A DNA stretch of 22,944 bases. Source: JBBSMX01 sp038232935. Its GTDB lineage: Bacteria; Bacteroidota; Rhodothermia; Rhodothermales; JANQRZ01. The translations under genes were made by a program, and so were the position numbers. This document shows positions 1 through 6,276 of the stretch, piece by piece. How positions within the stretch are numbered: the stretch's first letter is position 1; the number at the start of each line of letters is the position of its first letter. Location of the stretch: contig JBBSMX010000061.1 of assembly GCA_038232935.1 (NCBI GenBank), positions 1 to 22,944 on the forward strand, written 5' to 3'. The notes beneath the pieces are model-generated. The model searched no databases, was not told the DNA's origin, and saw nothing but the letters and a program-made list of their open reading frames with translations.

Positions 1-91
1 AATCCTGAAGCACCCAGAGTCCGCCGAACGAGAGCACAAGGATCCAGAGGACCACCCCGGTGCTCTCGCGCATCTTGGTCATTACGCCCAT
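1..91 (-). CDS. N-terminus of SurA/PpiD-like peptidyl-prolyl isomerase (partial)
   Basis: Reading leftward from an ATG at 89-91, the frame stays open to the window edge for 30 residues. It begins MGVMTKMRES and continues into a single hydrophobic helix (VVLWILVLSFGGLWVL). Other ATGs at 80-82 and 71-73 are in frame, so the exact start is uncertain. A short basic head with Met-Arg-Glu followed by one membrane anchor is typical of the SurA-N/PpiD-type periplasmic peptidyl-prolyl isomerases of Bacteroidota and Rhodothermota, which help outer-membrane proteins fold. Only the anchor is visible, so the family call rests on N-terminal resemblance from memory. Another single-pass protein remains possible. 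Confidence 0.5.
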   Translation of the reverse strand, partial: MGVMTKMRESTGVVLWILVLSFGGLWVLQD

Positions 92-273
92 GCTAACCTG
101 CTCGTTTTAGTCTGCTGATAAGGCACGCCGCACCGCAGGGCCTCCTGACTTCGTCGCGCTCCCTGCCGGACGGCGCTAAAAAAACCGGCTCGCCCGAGGG
201 TTACCGGCATCAACGGGCCAGAGGATAGCACGATTGCGCCCGGCATAAAGGTATTTTTCTATGAAATGGGGGG

Positions 274-363
274 GCGTGAAACGCAAAGAGGTAAAACGTA
301 AGGGTGCTTTGCCTCAGCGTCTCGCTACGGGCACACTTACGTTTTACACGTCAGTCTTCACGC
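274..363. terminator. Large imperfect hairpin after the MBL hydrolase gene
   Basis: Nested inverted repeats lie directly behind the stop codon at 365-367. The outer arms GCGTGAA (274-280) and TTCACGC (357-363) pair perfectly. The inner arms GTAAAACGTAAG (291-302) and CTTACGTTTTAC (336-347) pair perfectly over 12 bp and, after one mismatch, continue as GTGC/GCAC (304-307, 331-334). The apical loop is about 23 nt. There is no clean U-tract on either strand, so this may be a structured 3' element or a MITE-like palindrome rather than a simple intrinsic terminator. Confidence 0.5.
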
Positions 364-364
364 A

Positions 365-1108
365 TTACAGCTCATAGACCCCGAGCTCTTCGCCCAACTC
401 CATCTCGGTGAACCAGTGCCGGCCGGCTTCTAGGTCGTCGTCGGTCAGGCCGGGCGGGAGGTGGACGAGGACGAGCCGGTGGACGCCCGCCTTCGCCGCG
501 ATCTCGGCCGCTTCCTCGATGGACGAGTGGACGCCTGGCACGGCCCCGGTTGCCTCGTGGACGAGTAGCCCAGCATCGCGTGCGAGCTCGACGACGTGCT
601 CGCACGGAGCCGTATCGCACGAATACGCGAGCACCCGGCCCGTGTCGGCGTGCTCGATGCGGAGGCCGATGGTCGGGACCGCGTGATCGACGGGTGAGGC
701 CGTCACGCGCCACGACGCGCTCGTCATCACCTCGGCGTCGGGCTCCTCGGCCACCTCCTGCCAGTTGATCTCCGGCACGTCCCAGCCACTCGTGTCGAAC
801 GCCTCCCACAACCGGCGGGCCTGGGCGAGCGCGGGGGCGATGCCGTAGACCGGGATCGGGCGGTCGCGGCCCGTCAGCCAGAGCTTCTCCATGAAGAGCG
901 GGAAGCCGCTGACGTGGTCCGGGTGCTCGTGCGTGACGACGAGCCCGTCGAGCGTGTCGAGGTCGAGCCCGGCGGCCAGGATTCGTTGCACGAGGTCGCC
1001 TCCACAGTCGATCGCGAGGGTGGACGTGCCGTCGGAGACGGCGAGCATTGTCGTCGTGCGGTGCGGGTCCGAGACGGCCGAGCCGGTGCCGAGGAGGTAG
1101 AGGGTCAT
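365..1108 (-). CDS. MBL-fold metallo-hydrolase, ribonuclease Z-like
   Basis: The product is 247 aa, with a metallo-beta-lactamase fold. The N-terminal strand LLGTGSAVSDPHR resembles the GTG..P loop of RNase Z and related enzymes. The zinc motif THEHPDH spans residues 59-65 (H60, H62, D64, H65). Further candidate ligands are H142 (VDHAVPT), D165 (SCDTAP) and H216 (VLVHLPP), and HSS at 194-196 matches the HSS(T/A) turn of the RNase Z group. The length is slightly shorter than tRNA-processing RNase Z (about 300 aa), so the protein may be an RNase Z-like hydrolase with another phosphodiester substrate. It is cytoplasmic, with no signal peptide. There is no ribosome-binding motif before the ATG at 1108. 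It is a lone gene, flanked by the hairpin downstream and an AT-rich patch upstream. Confidence 0.8.
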   Translation of the reverse strand: MTLYLLGTGSAVSDPHRTTTMLAVSDGTSTLAIDCGGDLVQRILAAGLDLDTLDGLVVTHEHPDHVSGFPLFMEKLWLTGRDRPIPVYGIAPALAQARRLWEAFDTSGWDVPEINWQEVAEEPDAEVMTSASWRVTASPVDHAVPTIGLRIEHADTGRVLAYSCDTAPCEHVVELARDAGLLVHEATGAVPGVHSSIEEAAEIAAKAGVHRLVLVHLPPGLTDDDLEAGRHWFTEMELGEELGVYEL

Positions 1109-1139
1109 GGGTTCGGGGGGATGGGTGAGGCGACAGTCT

Positions 1140-2305
1140 AAACCTCCGGCTCAAGACCTACAACAAGCCGGCATCATGAAGACTGTACTTCGGAGCCTAT
1201 CTTCATGGATCGATTCGACGAACAATGCTAACTATATGTATCTTCTGGGACTCGACTTCATACTTAAGAGCTCCGAGTAGATGGCTATTAGGGTCTTGCC
1301 TAGAGTCGACTTACCAATAGCATCGCATCATTTCAGTCGGATTGATAGATTTTCTGGCTTCTGGGGATAAAACATCTCCCCACACTTTGAACGTATCCCC
1401 TCCTGATTGGCTGTCTTTGATAGCCAAGCTGAAGTAGTTAGAGAACATTAGAAATTTTTCATCCATCTTGCTCAGCTTTTCGTAAATGCGAGATAGCAAT
1501 GCACCTATAGTGTTAAAGCTTTTGTAGTACACTGTGTCCTCCTTCCACATCCCAGCATGCAAGCACGAGAATGTGCTCGTGCATGTTTCAAGCATCTGAA
1601 GTACTCCATTATCGAATGCTAAATGTGTTGCGCAGCGGCCTGCCGACCATACAGCTACGTCGGCGACGCAAACAAGATCTATAACCTCTCTAGGGTGTTC
1701 TGATATCTCCTGATCCAAATCAGTAATTGATGCGCTTATTGTATCTATGGCTGACCCCGTCTCCCACTCATGAGAATGAGCCAGCAAGCCATATAACAGT
1801 GGCTTGTGAAGTTCTGGATACACCAAGTCAGGCAATATAGGCTGTCTCCAATATCCTTTGGTGTTGCGCTCTCTATGTAAGATCTCAGCAATAAGCTTTG
1901 AGTTCTTCACTGCTTGACTGATACCGGATCGACGCAAGGTGTTTTTACACTCAAACGCTGCTATTACACCAGAAGACATATAGTGCTTTTTGCTTCTTAG
2001 CTTAGCTGGGTAATCGGGGTGCAAGACAAGAACATCTATCTGTGGTGATGCCTCCCCTCGGGCAGTAAGTATCCTGCCTTTTGTGACGACATGGAACGTC
2101 GCAGGCAGCCAAGCGCGTAATAGATCGGCCCAATTTTCCTCTCCCTCATCTCCTGCCGTTCCTGGATCTTCAAGGGTGCGACCTCTAATGCGGCTGTACT
2201 CAGATTGTAGCTCTACGAGGACTTGCTGCATGAAATCAACGAGATCATGAGTCGGTTCATCCCATTCTGGGTGTCGATCTTCGCTCATGTCCATCAGTCT
2301 GATCG
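1140..2305. other. AT-rich, probably horizontally acquired patch
   Basis: Base composition drops sharply here. For example, the line at 1321-1380 has 26 G/C of 60, whereas the line at 2521-2580 has 44 of 60. The patch contains the DUF6602-like gene and about 170 bp of apparently non-coding DNA (1140-1310) with no recognisable RNA or repeat. Its right edge coincides with the stop codon of the duplicated polyprenyl synthase tail at 2306-2308. Confidence 0.6.
1311..2294 (-). CDS. DUF6602-like protein with PD-(D/E)XK nuclease signature
   Basis: The product is 327 aa from the ATG at 2292-2294 (ATG 2286-2288 is an alternative). The frame is open further upstream to 2402, but that part is an out-of-frame reading of the duplicated synthase tail and is unlikely to be translated. 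The N-terminal half has E53 in a helix (EENWADLLRAWLP), then a strand VTKGRILTARGE, then SPQIDVLVLHP (D87) and AAFECKNTL (E115, K117). This E...D...ExK order is the core of PD-(D/E)XK nuclease folds, and the SPQID/ECKNT pattern resembles the DUF6602 family as I remember it. The C-terminal half is unrecognised and has no membrane segment. Codon use is AT-rich, unlike the neighbours, which suggests transfer. A DNA-processing or defence role is plausible but is inference. Confidence 0.6.
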   Translation of the reverse strand: MDMSEDRHPEWDEPTHDLVDFMQQVLVELQSEYSRIRGRTLEDPGTAGDEGEENWADLLRAWLPATFHVVTKGRILTARGEASPQIDVLVLHPDYPAKLRSKKHYMSSGVIAAFECKNTLRRSGISQAVKNSKLIAEILHRERNTKGYWRQPILPDLVYPELHKPLLYGLLAHSHEWETGSAIDTISASITDLDQEISEHPREVIDLVCVADVAVWSAGRCATHLAFDNGVLQMLETCTSTFSCLHAGMWKEDTVYYKSFNTIGALLSRIYEKLSKMDEKFLMFSNYFSLAIKDSQSGGDTFKVWGDVLSPEARKSINPTEMMRCYW

Positions 2306-2354
2306 TTATTTCTTCCGTGCTACGATGAAGGCGGTGAGGTCGAGGAGAGCGTCG
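2306..2354 (-). repeat. Second copy of the polyprenyl synthase 3' end (att-like repeat B)
   Basis: On the minus strand this stretch reads DALLDLTAFIVARKK then TAA, the same ending as the intact synthase (DALLDLTAFIVARQK then TGA). The identical core is 26 bp (2322-2347, matching 2971-2996), and about 43 of 49 positions match overall. Upstream of this block the sequence no longer resembles the synthase. With the copy at 2955-3003 it forms a direct repeat 649 bp apart that flanks the toxin-antitoxin pair. Confidence 0.85.
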
Positions 2355-2385
2355 GTGAAGGTTTGTAACTGCGCGGTACAAGGCC

Positions 2386-2676
2386 TCAACGGAGCCCTCC
2401 AAACTGGCGTGCCGTGTGGTACACCGTCAGCACCTCGGCGGAGTCCTCCTGCACGACGTCTATAATCCGGTACTGGCGGTAGATCAACTCTCGGATCGAC
2501 TCATCGCCGATCTCCGGCACGACGAGGCCCGCGTTCGGGAAGTCGGACAACCGCCCCGCTGCCTCGAAGGCCCCCGTCACGAAGAGGGGGGCGAAGTCGG
2601 GGGCGACTTCCTCAAAGTAGGCCTCGATCGCTTCGAGGTCGCGGAGTGCCTGCGGACGCCATACGACCTCAGCCAC
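2386..2676 (-). CDS. ParE/RelE-family toxin
   Basis: The product is 96 aa with the usual RelE/ParE layout: an N-terminal strand (VVWRPQALRDLEAIEAYF) with two helices, a central FPNAGLVVPEI segment, and the core RELIYRQYRIIDVVQEDSAEVLTVYHTARQF. The last two strands and the final HTARQF are typical of the plasmid-stabilisation ParE group. Proteins of this fold inhibit gyrase or cleave mRNA on the ribosome; the target here cannot be told. Its ATG overlaps the end of the antitoxin gene by 8 bp, so the pair is translationally coupled. The stop lies about 30 bp from repeat B, so the module fills the space between the two repeat copies. Confidence 0.85.
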   Translation of the reverse strand: MAEVVWRPQALRDLEAIEAYFEEVAPDFAPLFVTGAFEAAGRLSDFPNAGLVVPEIGDESIRELIYRQYRIIDVVQEDSAEVLTVYHTARQFGGLR

Positions 2677-2875
2677 GGTTCCACGACCGCTCCTGCCTCG
2701 GCTTGCGGAACTCGGCCTCGGCTTCGGACTGCGGGACGCCCTGCCCCTGCTGGGTCAAGCCCACGTTCACTTTGCGGAGGAGGAGGAGCCGCTCGATCAC
2801 GTCGTCGAGCGAGGCCTCGTCCGGGAGCGACTGGACGAGGCGGACGATGTCGTCTTTGGAGTGAACAGCGGGCAT
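2669..2875 (-). CDS. Antitoxin of the ParE/RelE-type pair
   Basis: This small protein of 68 aa lies directly upstream of the toxin and overlaps it by 8 bp. It has a helical N-terminal part (SKDDIVRLVQSLPDEASLDDVIERLLLLRKVNVGL) and a charged, probably disordered C-terminal tail ending in RSWNRG, the usual arrangement of a dimerising antitoxin whose tail wraps the toxin. The DEASLDDVIERL stretch resembles antitoxins found with ParE-like toxins. No DNA-binding ribbon-helix-helix is obvious. Such pairs are normally autoregulated, but no operator can be seen in the 79 bp before it. The family is uncertain; the antitoxin role is inferred mainly from position. Confidence 0.7.
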   Translation of the reverse strand: MPAVHSKDDIVRLVQSLPDEASLDDVIERLLLLRKVNVGLTQQGQGVPQSEAEAEFRKPRQERSWNRG

Positions 2876-2954
2876 AAGAGGCGGGCGTCAGTTCACGGAG
2901 GTACGCAGATACAGGCCGTGGGTTCGTCGCGAGCGGTGGGAGGCCGTGTGCCCG

Positions 2955-3003
2955 TCACTTCTGCCGCGCGACGATGAAGGCGGTGAGGTCGAGGAGGGCG
3001 TCG
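2955..3003 (-). repeat. 3' end of the intact polyprenyl synthase (att-like repeat A)
   Basis: This is the last 16 codons of the synthase gene, duplicated at 2306-2354. Five of the differences (GCC/GCT, GTC/GTA, GCG/GCA, AAG/AAA, TGA/TAA) leave the protein unchanged. The only amino-acid change is Q to K in the next-to-last residue. Both copies therefore look as if they evolved as coding sequence. Confidence 0.85.
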
Positions 3004-3995
3004 CGCGCCTCCGTCGCGGGGAACGCGGCGAGGGCGTCGGCGGCCTCGGCGGCGAGGGTCTGCATCTGGGCTCGGGCGTAGGCGAGCCCACCCATCCGGC
3101 GGACGAACTCGCCGACGATGCGGATGTCGTCGCGGCTCTTCTTCGACTTCTTGACGATCTTCAGCACGCGCTTCCGTTCGTCGGCGTCGGCGTCGCGGAG
3201 GGCGACGATAAGCGGGAGTGTCATCTTCTTCTCCTGCAGGTCGATGCCGAGCGGCTTGCCCACGTCCACGTCGCCGAAGTCGAAGAGGTCGTCGCGGATC
3301 TGGAAGGCGAGGCCGAGCTTCTCGCCGATCTCGCGGAGCGCCACGATCTCGTCGGCGTCGTCGGTGGCGGAGACGGCGCCGCACGTCGTGCAGGCGGAGA
3401 TGAGGGAGGCGGTCTTGTCGGAGATGATGCGGAAGTACGTCTCCTCGTCGATGTCGAGGTGGCGCGACTTCTCGATCTGGAGCAACTCGCCCTCGGACAT
3501 CCGGCGGACGGCGTCGGAGACGGTGTGGAGCAGGTCGTAGTCCTTGTGATCGAGCGCGAGGAGGAGGCCACGCGAGAGGAGGAAGTCGCCGAGGAGCACG
3601 GCCACTTTGTTCTTCCAGAGCGCGTTGATCGAGAACAGCCCGCGGCGGCGCTCGGCGTCGTCCACCACGTCGTCGTGGACGAGCGTGGCGGTGTGGAGGA
3701 GCTCGACGAGGGCGGCGGCGCGGTAGCTCCGCTCGGTGACGCCGCCGCAGAGCTGGGCGGAGAGGAGGACGAGGACGGGCCGGATCTCTTTCCCCTTCTG
3801 CCGGAGGACGTAGCGCGTGATCTTGTCGAGGAGCCCCACACGCGAACGCATCGATCCACGGAAGTAGCGCCGGAACGCGTCGAGTTCGGACTCGACGGGC
3901 GCGCGGATCGACGCGAGCGACAGGACGGTCGGCCGGTCGAGCAGCGTGGTCCGTGGGGCGACGGCAGGGGGCGTGGACTCCATACTCATTTTCAC
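2955..3995 (-). CDS. Polyprenyl (octaprenyl/heptaprenyl-type) diphosphate synthase
   Basis: The product is a 346 aa trans-prenyltransferase that extends allylic diphosphates with isopentenyl diphosphate, probably making the side chain of menaquinone. The family landmarks are all present: GKEIRP (68-73), first aspartate-rich motif HDDVVDD (D108, D109, D112), LLGDFLLSRG (134-143), and second aspartate-rich motif FQIRDDLFDFGD (Q232, D235, D236, D239). The bulky residues before the first motif fit a long-chain enzyme, but chain length cannot be read reliably. The first in-frame start is a GTG (3993-3995), with ATGs at 3987-3989 and 3981-3983; ATG 3989 is equally likely. A TACCTT motif lies about 75-80 bp upstream. 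The last 16 codons are duplicated at 2306-2354. Confidence 0.92.
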   Translation of the reverse strand: MKMSMESTPPAVAPRTTLLDRPTVLSLASIRAPVESELDAFRRYFRGSMRSRVGLLDKITRYVLRQKGKEIRPVLVLLSAQLCGGVTERSYRAAALVELLHTATLVHDDVVDDAERRRGLFSINALWKNKVAVLLGDFLLSRGLLLALDHKDYDLLHTVSDAVRRMSEGELLQIEKSRHLDIDEETYFRIISDKTASLISACTTCGAVSATDDADEIVALREIGEKLGLAFQIRDDLFDFGDVDVGKPLGIDLQEKKMTLPLIVALRDADADERKRVLKIVKKSKKSRDDIRIVGEFVRRMGGLAYARAQMQTLAAEAADALAAFPATEARDALLDLTAFIVARQK

Positions 3996-4068
3996 TTATT
4001 ACTGAAAGAGTCTACCGACCCCGTGCCCGCAGGTTGCATCGCCACCGAATCTTTGTCGGTGCGCGAGG

Positions 4069-4076
4069 GGAAGGTA
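4069..4076 (-). promoter_or_regulatory. Possible -7 element (TACCTTCC) for the polyprenyl synthase
   Basis: The minus strand reads TACCTTCC about 75-80 bp upstream of the synthase start. This matches the TAnnTTTG pattern of Bacteroidota housekeeping promoters only partly. No -33 TTG is visible. Confidence 0.25.
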
Positions 4077-4116
4077 CGGCGTCCGCGACAAACGGAGCCC
4101 ACAGCCTCTACGCCGC

Positions 4117-5136
4117 TCACACCCCGGAGCGACGGAGGAGGACGAGGAAGAACGGGACGCCGCAGAGCGCGGTTAGCACGCCCACCGGCACCTCCTGATC
4201 CGGAAGGAGGGTTCGGGCGGCGAGGTCGGCCCAGACGAGGAAGAGGGCGCCGGCGGCGAACGAGAGCGGCACGACGCGCCGGTGGCTCACGCCGACGACG
4301 AACCGGACGGCGTGCGGCACGATCAGCCCGACGAACCCGATGATCCCGCTCGCCGCGACGAGCAGGCCGGTCACGAGCGCCGCGATCCCGATCAGCGCCC
4401 GCTTCAGTCCCTCGACCGGGACGCCGAGGCTCTGCGCGGGCTCCTCGCCGGTCAGCAGGGCGTCGAGCGGACGGGCCAGCAGCCACAACATGACTAGCCC
4501 CAGCAGGGCGCCACCCGACGGGAGGGCGACGCCGCTCCACGTCGTCCCGGCGAACGAGCCGAGGAGGAGGAAGAGGACCGTGCGGATCTTGTTCGGGTCC
4601 GGCGAGGCGAACGTGACGAACGCGGTGAGGGCAGCCAGAAACGCCGAGACGGCGACTCCGGCCAGCAGCAGCCTCGCAGTCGAGACGCGTGGCCCCTGAC
4701 GAGCGACGAGATAGACGACGAGCATCGCCGCGAGCGCGCCGAGGAAGGCGGCGAGGGACAGCGAGAGCGCCCGCGTGAGGAGGGGCGGCAGGAAGCCGAG
4801 ATAGAACAGGGAGACGCCCGCACTCGCACCGCTGGAGACGCCGAGGATGTACGGCTCGGCGAGCGGGTTGCGCACGAGCGCCTGCATCGCCACGCCGATG
4901 ACCGCGAGCCCACCGCCGACGAGCGCAGCCAGCAGCACGCGCGGCAGCCGGAGCCGCCACACGATGATGTCGGCCACGTCGCCCGGCGGTGCCACCGCGC
5001 CGGCCGTCAGCCGGTGGAGCACGGCCCGGCTCACGTCCCCGAGCGACACCTCCGCGCTCCCGAACGCCACGGCGACACCCACCGAGACGGCGAGGGCGGC
5101 GACGAGCCCGAGTCCGACCAGCAGCGAGCGGCTCAT
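4117..5136 (-). CDS. btuC: FecCD/BtuC-family ABC importer permease
   Basis: The product is a 339 aa inner-membrane permease with about nine or ten hydrophobic helices. Family landmarks include RLPRVLLAALVGGGLAVIGVAMQALVRNPLAEPYILGVSSGA near the N-terminus and GIIGFVGLIVPHAVR near the C-terminus, the segment that contacts the ATPase. It imports cobalamin, haem or a siderophore across the inner membrane together with a binding protein and an ATPase. The start ATG (5134-5136) overlaps the btuF stop as ATGA, so translation is coupled. The frame is open for 40 more codons upstream through repetitive DNA, but those residues have no family similarity. No ATPase gene follows; the next gene is the polyprenyl synthase. 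The symbol is by resemblance; the substrate is unproven. Confidence 0.85.
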   Translation of the reverse strand: MSRSLLVGLGLVAALAVSVGVAVAFGSAEVSLGDVSRAVLHRLTAGAVAPPGDVADIIVWRLRLPRVLLAALVGGGLAVIGVAMQALVRNPLAEPYILGVSSGASAGVSLFYLGFLPPLLTRALSLSLAAFLGALAAMLVVYLVARQGPRVSTARLLLAGVAVSAFLAALTAFVTFASPDPNKIRTVLFLLLGSFAGTTWSGVALPSGGALLGLVMLWLLARPLDALLTGEEPAQSLGVPVEGLKRALIGIAALVTGLLVAASGIIGFVGLIVPHAVRFVVGVSHRRVVPLSFAAGALFLVWADLAARTLLPDQEVPVGVLTALCGVPFFLVLLRRSGV

Positions 5137-6167
5137 GGGTGATTCGCCGATTGAGCGATTCGCTGATTGGGTGATGGGGTCGGGGCGGTCATTGCCTCCG
5201 ATGCGGCTTCTTCCGCTCTTCCGCACTCCGGTTCTCCCATACCCCCACACCCCCATACCCCCCTACCCCCGTTCTCTCCCAACTCCGGGTGCAGCAGGCG
5301 GGCGAGGGCCTCGGCTCCATCCGCGAGGCGGGGACCGGGCCGAAGTACGAGGTTCGGGTCGATGCTGTAGACGCGGCCTTCGCGGACGGCGGGTACGGGT
5401 GCCCACGCCGGGTGCCGGTCCCTCCACACGGCGAGATCGAAATCAGCGCCGAACGTCCCTACGATGACTTCGGGCGCGGCTTCGAGCACGAACTCCTCGG
5501 AGAGCGTGACTGCCTCGCCCGCGAAGTCCGCCGTCACGCTCTCGCCGCCCGCGACGGCGATCAATTCCTGCGTGTACGAGCCGTCGCCGAAAGCGAACAG
5601 CGCCTCGTTTCCGATGAGCAGCAACGTCTGCGGCCGGTCGAGCCCGTCGGTCCGAGCAGCGAGCCGTCGGATGCGCGTCTCGAACGAGTCGGCGACGGCC
5701 TCGGCTTGCGCCTCTGTACCGACGAGCGCGCCGACGGTGCGGATCGCGTGTGGCACGTCGTCCACGGCGTCGAACGAAAAGAAGTACGTCGGGATGCCGG
5801 CGTCGGCGAGGGGGCGGGCGTCGTCGGGGTTGTTGACTTGATTCGTGGCGAGGACGAGGTCGGGCCGGAGCGCGACGACGCCCTCGACGTCGAGCGGGTA
5901 CGTGCCGTAGTGGGGGAGCGCGCCGACGGCCGGCGGGAAGTCGTCGGCCTGGCTGGCTCCGACGAGGGCGGGTCCGCCTCCGGCGGCGTAGAGGATTTCG
6001 GTGAGGTTCGGGGCGAGGGTCAGCACGCGCCGGGCAGGCAGGTCCGCCGCGACGGTCCGGCCGAGGTCGTCGGTGACCGTCGGCGTGTTGGGCACGGCGT
6101 CACGCTCGGCGCAGCCGGCGGCGGCGAGGGCGATGAGCAGCAGGTAGAGATGGGAGATCGGCGGCAT
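5133..6167 (-). CDS. btuF: BtuF-like cobalamin/siderophore-binding lipoprotein
   Basis: The product is 344 aa from the ATG at 6165-6167, chosen because it gives a lipoprotein signal with lipobox LAAAGC (Cys19). The open frame upstream overlaps the divergent kinase gene and has no family similarity. The mature part is a periplasmic-binding-protein type 2 fold: VLTLAPNLTEILYAAG, LRPDLVLATNQVNN, VGTFGADFD and VREGRVYSIDPNLVLRPGPRLADGAEALARLLHPEL. Those elements suit cobalamin or ferric-siderophore binding. The fold ends near LLHPEL; about 48 further residues, rich in Gly, Ser, Ala and Pro, are encoded by the C-rich and GATTCGC-type repeats. This suggests repeat insertion extended the original C-terminus. 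No cobalamin riboswitch is seen upstream. Confidence 0.88.
   Translation of the reverse strand: MPPISHLYLLLIALAAAGCAERDAVPNTPTVTDDLGRTVAADLPARRVLTLAPNLTEILYAAGGGPALVGASQADDFPPAVGALPHYGTYPLDVEGVVALRPDLVLATNQVNNPDDARPLADAGIPTYFFSFDAVDDVPHAIRTVGALVGTEAQAEAVADSFETRIRRLAARTDGLDRPQTLLLIGNEALFAFGDGSYTQELIAVAGGESVTADFAGEAVTLSEEFVLEAAPEVIVGTFGADFDLAVWRDRHPAWAPVPAVREGRVYSIDPNLVLRPGPRLADGAEALARLLHPELGENGGRGVWGCGGMGEPECGRAEEAASEAMTAPTPSPNQRIAQSANHP
5142..5176. repeat. Imperfect tandem repeat (GATTCGCCGATTGAGC type)
   Basis: Two 16-bp units starting at about 5142 and 5158 (GATTCGCCGATTGAGC, GATTCGCTGATTGGGT) are followed by a partial third. The array lies between the btuF fold and the btuC start and encodes the extreme C-terminus of BtuF. 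Confidence 0.6.
5236..5270. repeat. C-rich repeat, G-quadruplex-capable on the minus strand
   Basis: Five C-runs of 3 to 6 are separated by AT, ACA or TA (CCCATACCCCCACACCCC and onward). The minus strand, which is the transcript sense for btuF-btuC, has matching G-runs that could fold into a G-quadruplex. Related sequence occurs at 9300-9337 and, inverted, at 8748-8785. Confidence 0.65.
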
Positions 6168-6191
6168 GGGCGGACCGGAGAGCGGCGGCCC

Positions 6192-6199
6192 GAAAGGTA
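6192..6199 (-). promoter_or_regulatory. Possible -7 element (TACCTTTC) for btuF
   Basis: The minus strand reads TACCTTTC 24 bp before the btuF ATG. It matches TAnnTTTG except the last base, and lies 40 bp from a similar motif for the divergent kinase gene. No -33 box is seen. Confidence 0.35.
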
Positions 6200-6239
6200 A
6201 CGCGGGCGCGGGGGTGTCGGCCCGAACCGCACGGCACCG

Positions 6240-6247
6240 TACCTTGG
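6240..6247 (+). promoter_or_regulatory. Possible -7 element (TACCTTGG) for the lipid kinase gene
   Basis: TACCTTGG lies 29 bp before the ATG at 6277, divergent from the btuF motif. It is a partial match to the Bacteroidota -7 pattern TAnnTTTG. Confidence 0.3.
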
Positions 6248-6276
6248 CCGCGTAGACGTGCTCGCCCCTTTCGCCG

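Noticed and set aside
306..320. GCTTTGCCTCAGCGT resembling GCTTTGCCTTAGTGT at 22797-22811
   Set aside because: Fifteen bases with two mismatches are expected many times by chance within 23 kb, so no link between the hairpin and the IS630-type element is claimed.
2403..2676. Longer DUF6602-like protein starting at 2402
   Set aside because: Residues before the ATG at 2294 are an out-of-frame reading of the synthase-tail repeat and overlap the toxin gene.
2946..4343. Long plus-strand open frame opposite the polyprenyl synthase
   Set aside because: It is a GC-rich shadow of a clear gene, with low-complexity Glu/Arg/Val composition and no protein family; similar antisense frames occur opposite the M16 protease and glucokinase.
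4981..5290. CRISPR array suggested by regularly spaced repeats near btuC
   Set aside because: The repeats are tandem or homopolymer-like with no unique spacers of constant length, and no cas genes are present.
6168..6276. Cobalamin riboswitch upstream of btuF
   Set aside because: The 109-bp gap to the divergent kinase gene is too short for a full aptamer and shows no B12-box-like conserved sequence.
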